Shown: positions 5,001 to 5,240 of the stretch, piece after piece | Layout of the letters: every line of letters starts with the position of its first letter | Position numbering within the stretch: the stretch's first letter is position 1 | NCBI GenBank assembly: GCA_017515945.1 | Contig: JAFWDX010000248.1 | Coordinates: 1 to 5,240 of the forward strand | DNA: 5,240 nucleotides | From: Blautia sp. | GTDB lineage: Bacteria; Bacillota; Clostridia; Lachnospirales; Lachnospiraceae | Direction: 5' to 3' | Program-made: the position numbers and the translations under genes | Notes under the pieces: generated by a model | What the model saw: only the letters and a program-made list of their open reading frames with translations | Told to the model about the DNA's origin: nothing | Database searches by the model: none

Positions 5001-5240
5001 GCACGGTCAAATATACCCGCAAAAACCAGGTCATGGCCTTCCTCACCCTGGAGGACCTGACAGGCTCTGTGGAGGTGGTAGCCTTTCCCTCTGTCTACGA
5101 ACGGTACAATTCCGTTCTTCAGGAGGACGCCAGAGTATTTGTACAGGGACGGATCCAGGCCGAGGATGACAAGCCCAGCAAGCTCATCCTGGAAAAGGTG
5201 CTCCCCATCGCGGATGTGCCAAAGGAGCTCTGGCTGAGAT
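2003..5240 (+). CDS. dnaE: DNA polymerase III alpha subunit (DnaE), 3' end beyond the window
   Basis: This is the catalytic subunit of a replicative C-family polymerase. The frame is open for 1079 codons to the right edge; the family is about 1150-1170 residues, so roughly the last 70-90 are missing. The N-terminal PHP domain (about 1-270) shows HLHVHTEYSLLDG (5-17), TDHG (39-42), GCEVYV (E66), YYHLVLL (H88), QDHG (H178) and NDIHY (D206, H208), so its metal site looks intact. The polymerase core has GPGRGSAAGSLV (355-366), catalytic PDIDVDF (396-402), RHTSMHAAG (502-510), MDFLGLRTL with the third catalytic aspartate D550, SLYRPGPM (627-634), YQEQVMQ (from 670) and ARYAFNKSHAA (744-754). Helix-hairpin-helix repeats lie near 790-875, the beta-clamp motif QMSLF at 909-913, and an OB fold at about 990-1070. 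The start is supported by GAGGGAG (1989-1995), seven bases before ATG, and the family N terminus MAFTHLHVHT. It is clostridial DnaE, expected to act alongside PolC; the DnaE subclass is not settled. Confidence 0.98.
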   Translation, partial: MAFTHLHVHTEYSLLDGSNKIKEYVARVKELGMTSAAITDHGVMYGVIDFYKEAKKAGINPVLGCEVYVAPGSRFDREPGAGDERYYHLVLLAENNTGYQNLMKIVSRGFTEGFYYKPRVDLALLKEYHEGLIALSACLAGEVARGITRGEYEEAKAAALRYQEIFGEGNFFLEMQDHGIAAQQVVNQQLMRMRRETGIELVCTNDIHYTYEQDAEPHDVLLCLQTGKKLADEDRMRYEGGQYFVKSEEQMAALFPYAPEALENTQKIADRCHVEIEFGVTKLPRFDVPEGYTAWEYLNSLCDQGLTRLYDPVTDELRERLDYELNTIRSMGYVDYFLIVWDFIRYARDHGISVGPGRGSAAGSLVAYTLGITKLDPIRYDLLFERFLNPERISMPDIDVDFCYERRQEVIDYVVRKYGKECVAQIVTFGTLAARGVIRDVGRVLDLPYATCDTIAKMVPQELGITIDKALTMNPELHKAYEEQEDVHRLIDMAKRLEGLPRHTSMHAAGVVISQKVVDEYVPLSRASDGTLVTQFTMTTLEELGLLKMDFLGLRTLTVIQDAQRMIEKNRGVVLDMDALDYADKKVLDSLATGHTDGIFQLESAGMKSFMKELRPQSLEDVIAGISLYRPGPMDFIPQYIRGKNRPDTIRYDCPQLEPILTPTYGCIVYQEQVMQIVRSLAGYTLGRSDMVRRAMSKKKADVMERERRNFVYGNEEEGVPGCIANDIPEKTANKIFDNMIDFARYAFNKSHAACYAVVAYQTAFLKYYYPVEFMAALMTSFLDSSSKVAEYIQVCRQMRIRILPPDVNRGDYGFSVDGDAIRYGLSAIRNVGRPVIDALVAEREQNGPYRTLQDLVERNGQLNKRALENFIKAGALDSLEGNRRQKLTIYSMVMDNVSQEKKNSLSGQMSLFDLVGEEDRKEYQIRMPDLPEFSREEILAFEKEVLGIYLSGHPLDQYRTLLEKTITVPSVDFQPDEETGMPKATDGARAILGGMITGRTVKYTRKNQVMAFLTLEDLTGSVEVVAFPSVYERYNSVLQEDARVFVQGRIQAEDDKPSKLILEKVLPIADVPKELWLR

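Overview
The window looks like chromosomal DNA from an anaerobic Clostridia-type Firmicute, most likely Lachnospiraceae-like. This rests on the full-strength AGGAGG-type Shine-Dalgarno sequences, a CvfB-type S1 protein, a Gram-positive style DnaE with a QMSLF clamp motif, a Hol-Tox type mini-toxin and a clostridial style integrase fragment. Genus assignment is inference; no database could be searched.

Left part (1-450) is a mobile-element scar. The minus strand carries the C-terminal catalytic end of a tyrosine recombinase with no N-terminal or box I arginine region. About 70 bases further right lies the 3' half of a tRNA-Val(GAC) gene without its 5' half, followed by a strong intrinsic terminator. 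This is the arrangement left when an element inserts into a tRNA 3' end: the element lies to the left and the old host flank to the right.

Middle-left (490-780) is the most interesting part: a compact candidate type I toxin-antitoxin locus. A 30-residue membrane peptide (568-660) follows a structured leader. An antisense RNA of about 100 nt is predicted on the minus strand, converging on the toxin and ending at a hairpin with a T run that overlaps the toxin's last codons. The promoter and leader of the two units are imperfect inverted copies of each other. A separate direct repeat puts the complement of the toxin Shine-Dalgarno region inside the predicted antisense RNA.

Right part (857-5240) is housekeeping sequence. 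A complete cvfB-like gene (three S1 domains plus winged helix) is followed by six 34-38 bp tandem repeats, the first of which supplies the last ten codons and stop of the gene. Then comes dnaE, the DNA polymerase III alpha subunit, open to the right edge and lacking only about its last 70-90 residues. A palindromic element of the form GTGACTGAWCAGTTAC precedes both cvfB and dnaE. The long open frames on the minus strand opposite cvfB, the repeats and dnaE are shadows.
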